Part shown: in pieces, positions 61,483 through 64,000 of the stretch
Numbering within the stretch: the stretch's first letter is position 1
How the letters are laid out: each line of letters opens with the position of its first letter
From: Streptomyces blattellae
GTDB lineage: Bacteria; Actinomycetota; Actinomycetes; Streptomycetales; Streptomycetaceae
Assembly: GCF_009709555.1 (NCBI RefSeq)
Contig: NZ_WJBG01000127.1
Location: forward strand, 124,001 to 188,000
Length of the DNA stretch: 64,000 nucleotides
Direction: 5' to 3'
Position numbers and translations under genes: made by a program
The notes under the pieces: model-generated
Database searches by the model: none
What the model saw: the letters and a program-made list of their open reading frames with translations, nothing else
Told to the model about the DNA's origin: nothing

Positions 61483-62600
61483 AACTCCTCAACCACCTTG
61501 CCGAAGGCCCCGCTTCCGCACCTCCGCTGCTCCTCGGCCCCTCGGTCGGCACCTCGTACGCCCTGTGGGACAAGGTCGCGCCGGAGCTGTCGGCCACGCA
61601 TCGGGTGATCCGCTGGGACCTGCCGGGGCAGGGCGGTTCGGCGGCCGGTCTCATCGCGGCGGGCGCGACGATGGGTGACCTCGCCGACCTGGTGCTGGCA
61701 CTCGCCGACTCGCTCGGCATCGAGCGGTTCCGTTACGCCGGTGTCTCGATCGGCGGTTCGGTGGGACTGCAGCTCGCGGTGCACCACCCCGGGCGGGTGG
61801 AGTCCCTGGCGGTGATCTGCTCGTCGGCCCACTACGGCGGCTCCAAGCCGTGGCAGGAGCGGGCCGCGCTGGTGCGGGCCGAAGGGGTGGCGGGGCTCGC
61901 GCAGAGCGCGAACGACCGCTGGTTCACGCCGGGGTTCACCGTGCCCCGGCTGGTCCAGGACATGCGGGACAGCGATCCGGGCGCGTACGCCGCCCTCTGT
62001 GACGCGCTCGCCGCCTTCGACCTCCGCGACCGGCTGCCCGAGATCTCCGCGCCCACCCTGCTGATCGCCGGGCGCGAGGACCCGGCCACGCCGCCCGCGC
62101 ATCTGCGGGAGATCGCGGACGCGGTGCCGGGTGCCGCGCTGGTGGAGATCCCCGGGGCCTCGCATCTGGCGCCCGCCGAGCGCCCCGAGGCGGTGCTCGG
62201 CGCCCTGCGCGCGCACTTCGACGGTCCCGCCCTGCGCGGCATGGAGGTACGGCGCGAGGTGCTCGGCGACGCACACGTCGACCGGGCGCAGGACCGGCAG
62301 ACCCCCTTCACCGCCCGCTTCCAGGACTTCATCTCGCGCTACGCCTGGGGCGAGATCTGGACCGATCCGACACTCTCGCGCCGCGAGCGCAGCATGATCA
62401 CGCTGACGGCGCTGGTCGCCCAGGGGCACCACGACGAGCTGGCCATGCATGTGCGGGCCGCGCGGCGGGGCGGGCTGACCCCCGAGGAGATCGGCGCGGT
62501 GCTGCTGCAGACCGCCGTGTACTGCGGGGTGCCGGCGGCGAACTCGGCGTTCGCGACGGCCCAGCGGGTACTGGCCGAGGAGGACACCTCAGCGGGGTGA
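61479..62600 (+). CDS. pcaL: PcaL: fused 3-oxoadipate enol-lactone hydrolase and 4-carboxymuconolactone decarboxylase
   Basis: 373 aa. Residues 1-245: alpha/beta hydrolase (PcaD part) with nucleophile in AGVSIGGSVGLQ (about residue 93), catalytic His in PGASHLAP (about 230). Residues 250-370: carboxymuconolactone decarboxylase (PcaC part), with HVRAARRGGLTPEEIGAVLL and the YCGVPAANSAFATAQRVL motif. The fusion joins consecutive pathway steps, as known in Streptomyces and Rhodococcus. TTG 61479 overlaps pcaB (TTGA). Last gene of the operon. Confidence 0.95.
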   Translation: MKLLNHLAEGPASAPPLLLGPSVGTSYALWDKVAPELSATHRVIRWDLPGQGGSAAGLIAAGATMGDLADLVLALADSLGIERFRYAGVSIGGSVGLQLAVHHPGRVESLAVICSSAHYGGSKPWQERAALVRAEGVAGLAQSANDRWFTPGFTVPRLVQDMRDSDPGAYAALCDALAAFDLRDRLPEISAPTLLIAGREDPATPPAHLREIADAVPGAALVEIPGASHLAPAERPEAVLGALRAHFDGPALRGMEVRREVLGDAHVDRAQDRQTPFTARFQDFISRYAWGEIWTDPTLSRRERSMITLTALVAQGHHDELAMHVRAARRGGLTPEEIGAVLLQTAVYCGVPAANSAFATAQRVLAEEDTSAG

Positions 62601-62803
62601 CCCTGCCGGCGCCTGGCGCTGACGGCAGGTCAGCCGCCGTGCGCCCCGGTGGCCTTGGCTCATGGGGTGGCCGACACGCGGCTCACCGGAAAGCGTCGGG
62701 CAAGGCCGCTCACCCCATGAAGCGGGACACGGCCTCGACGACACACCCGGCAGATACCCGGCCCATGTGCCTACGGTGGAGGCATGTCCCATCCGCGCCG
62801 CAC

Positions 62804-62844
62804 GAACGCGCCAGCGCCAAACCCCAGTTGAACTCGGCGACAGA
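62804..62844 (-). pseudogene. Short relic copy of the 3' end of the neighbouring helical-repeat gene
   Basis: 41 bp at 62804-62844 match 62987-63027, inside the adjacent minus-strand gene, at 36 of 41 positions. All five differences are G-to-A on the plus strand. Translated in the corresponding frame it reads SVAEFNWGLALARSCGAD against SVAELNRGLALARSCGAD. It appears to be the degraded 3' end of a former tandem paralogue. The rest of the 62601-62919 gap shows no gene. Confidence 0.55.
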
Positions 62845-62919
62845 CACGATGTGCGGCAGCGGCCGGCAGCGGTCACCGAGCAACTGCCGCGCGCCTGACC
62901 CGCCTGACCCGCCCGGCGT

Positions 62920-64000
62920 CTACCACAGCCCGCGCCCCCTCTCCAGGACCTCTCGGGCCTGGGCCACCAGTCCGTCGGCGCCGCAGGAACGCGCCAGCGC
63001 CAGGCCCCGGTTGAGCTCGGCGACGGAGCGGGCGGCGATGCCGTACTCGACGCGGGCGGCCGCGTGCTCGTACTGGCAGGGCGAGGCCTCCAGGTAGGCA
63101 ACCGCCTGGGCGGCGAGCCGGACCGCGCGCTGGCCGGTCTCCAGGGCGGCGGCGCAGCGCAGGGCCTCGCCGATGGCGGTGTCCGTGCCGAACCGCTCGG
63201 CCTGGCGGCGGACGTCGGAGGCGAGCCGGGCGGCGCGGGCCGGGTCCTCGGTGGCGAGGGCCCGGGCCAGGTCGACCGCCCAGGGGACCATCACCGGGTT
63301 GTGGTGGCCTCGCGCACTCGCCGCCTTCTCCGCGGCCTCCAGCTCGTTGATGCCGTCCTTCGTGCGACCGGTCGCCAGCAGGAGACGGCCGCGTACCGAG
63401 CGCGGGTCGGGAAGGAGGATGGTGGACGGGTAGGGCGGGGCGAATCCGTGCTGATCGGCGATCGCCCAGGCCTCGTCGACATGCCCGCGGGCGAGCAGCG
63501 TGTCCACGAGGATGCAGGTGGCCGTCCAGTACAGGGGCAGCCCGCGGCCGACGCGCTCGGCCAGCCGCAGCCCCTCGCGCAGGGATGTCTCCGCCTCCCT
63601 GAGCCGGCCCCTTCTGCGGTGGCCGAGGCCGACATAGGCGTGCGCCAGGGCGAGGTGGCCGCCGCTCCAGCCTGCGGTCTCGTAGGCCCGCAGGGCTTCC
63701 GTGTAGAGGGCGTCGGCGCGGTCGAGGCGGTCGGTGTAGGCGTACGCGTTGGCCAGCATCAGCAGCAGTTCGATGCCCCACTCGGTGTCGGTCCAGCCGA
63801 GTCCGGGGGCGAGACGGCCGTTGACGAGGGAGCGGTCGCACATCTCGACGACCTCCTCGGCGTTCTCGCCGTGGGTCATGGCGTCGAAGCCGCGCAGCAT
63901 CAGCAGGGCACGCTCGGAGTTGTCCTTGCCGGTGCAGGTCGCGGCGAGTCGGGCGAGCCGCTCGGAGCGGCCCGGCGTGGTCGTCTCGCCCGCGTAGATG
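62920..64000 (-). CDS. C-terminal part of a large helical-repeat (TPR-like) regulator or ATPase, 5' end beyond window
   Basis: About 360 residues are visible and the frame is open to the window edge. They form an alpha-helical repeat solenoid: LLLMLANAYAYTDRLDRADALY, LALAHAYVGLGHRRRGRLRE, DGINELEAAEKAASARG and a terminal ELNRGLALARSCGADGLVAQ. This is the usual C-terminal part of large Streptomyces LuxR- or AfsR-like proteins, whose AAA or DNA-binding domains would lie beyond 64000. No HTH is visible at this C-terminus, so the exact class is uncertain. Confidence 0.7.
   Translation of the reverse strand, partial: IYAGETTTPGRSERLARLAATCTGKDNSERALLMLRGFDAMTHGENAEEVVEMCDRSLVNGRLAPGLGWTDTEWGIELLLMLANAYAYTDRLDRADALYTEALRAYETAGWSGGHLALAHAYVGLGHRRRGRLREAETSLREGLRLAERVGRGLPLYWTATCILVDTLLARGHVDEAWAIADQHGFAPPYPSTILLPDPRSVRGRLLLATGRTKDGINELEAAEKAASARGHHNPVMVPWAVDLARALATEDPARAARLASDVRRQAERFGTDTAIGEALRCAAALETGQRAVRLAAQAVAYLEASPCQYEHAAARVEYGIAARSVAELNRGLALARSCGADGLVAQAREVLERGRGLW

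Overview
The window is chromosomal DNA from a Streptomyces (high-GC actinomycete). The evidence is very high third-position GC, frequent GTG and TTG starts, an SsgA-like sporulation protein, a WhiB-family regulator, a GPP34 protein, a two-domain laccase and a protocatechuate operon in the actinomycete order with a fused pcaL. From memory, the gene order matches the right-hand part of the S. coelicolor chromosome read backwards, roughly SCO6751 to SCO6696 (idi, an SCO6745-family gene, fad genes, ssgD, tiaA, wblJ, small laccase, pcaV and the pca genes). I could not check that synteny here. No rRNA, tRNA, CRISPR array, prophage or complete insertion sequence was seen.

Layout. 1-5820 (minus strand) is a tightly overlapped operon for a cell-envelope glycopolymer: ABC-2 permease (cut by the window edge), family 2 glycosyltransferase, two CDP-alcohol phosphotransferases, a glycerol-1-phosphate-dehydrogenase-like enzyme and a nucleotidyltransferase. 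6228-17309 holds a CDF metal exporter, idi, an anti-sigma-type ATPase, an HdeD-like membrane protein, an enoyl-CoA hydratase, two DJ-1/PfpI genes (one a GlxA-type regulator), an SCO6745-like gene, an LPFR microprotein, tex and an ABC-F ATPase. 17310-28400 is a mixed region with a D-amino-acid-oxidase-like enzyme, a BCCT osmolyte transporter, two secreted peptidases, an arginase-family enzyme, an orphan ATP-synthase-b-like gene and a MerR regulator. It also carries most of the gene relics and a MITE-like element.

28403-34173 (minus) is a fatty-acid oxidation operon (racemase-like CoA enzyme, acyl-CoA dehydrogenase, thiolase, FadB-like fusion). 34279-45068 holds housekeeping and accessory genes: endonuclease V, ssgD, a TiaA-like antibiotic-resistance ABC-F behind a probable attenuator, DDAH, an acyl-ACP desaturase behind three tandem palindromes, and a WhiB protein. 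45069-52014 is a secreted redox module: LacI regulator, small laccase, and divergently a ThuA plus quinoprotein-dehydrogenase fusion overlapped with a cupredoxin/OmpL47/DUF1080 protein. 52035-54230 is a divergent LigD-polymerase and ATP-dependent ligase pair. 55384-62600 is pcaV and pcaI-J-F-H-G-B-L, the complete protocatechuate to 3-oxoadipate to succinyl-CoA plus acetyl-CoA route. 62920 to the end is the C-terminal part of a large helical-repeat protein.

The most interesting non-genic signals are two related MITE-like elements, the fusion scar of a divergent transporter/TetR pair, the ABC-F leader, the 15-bp triplicated palindrome before the desaturase, a six-copy 15-bp repeat before the DUF3048 lipoprotein gene, and several exact inverted repeats in promoter regions. 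The best candidate for a little-described system is the secreted copper and quinone sugar-oxidation module at 45-52 kb.
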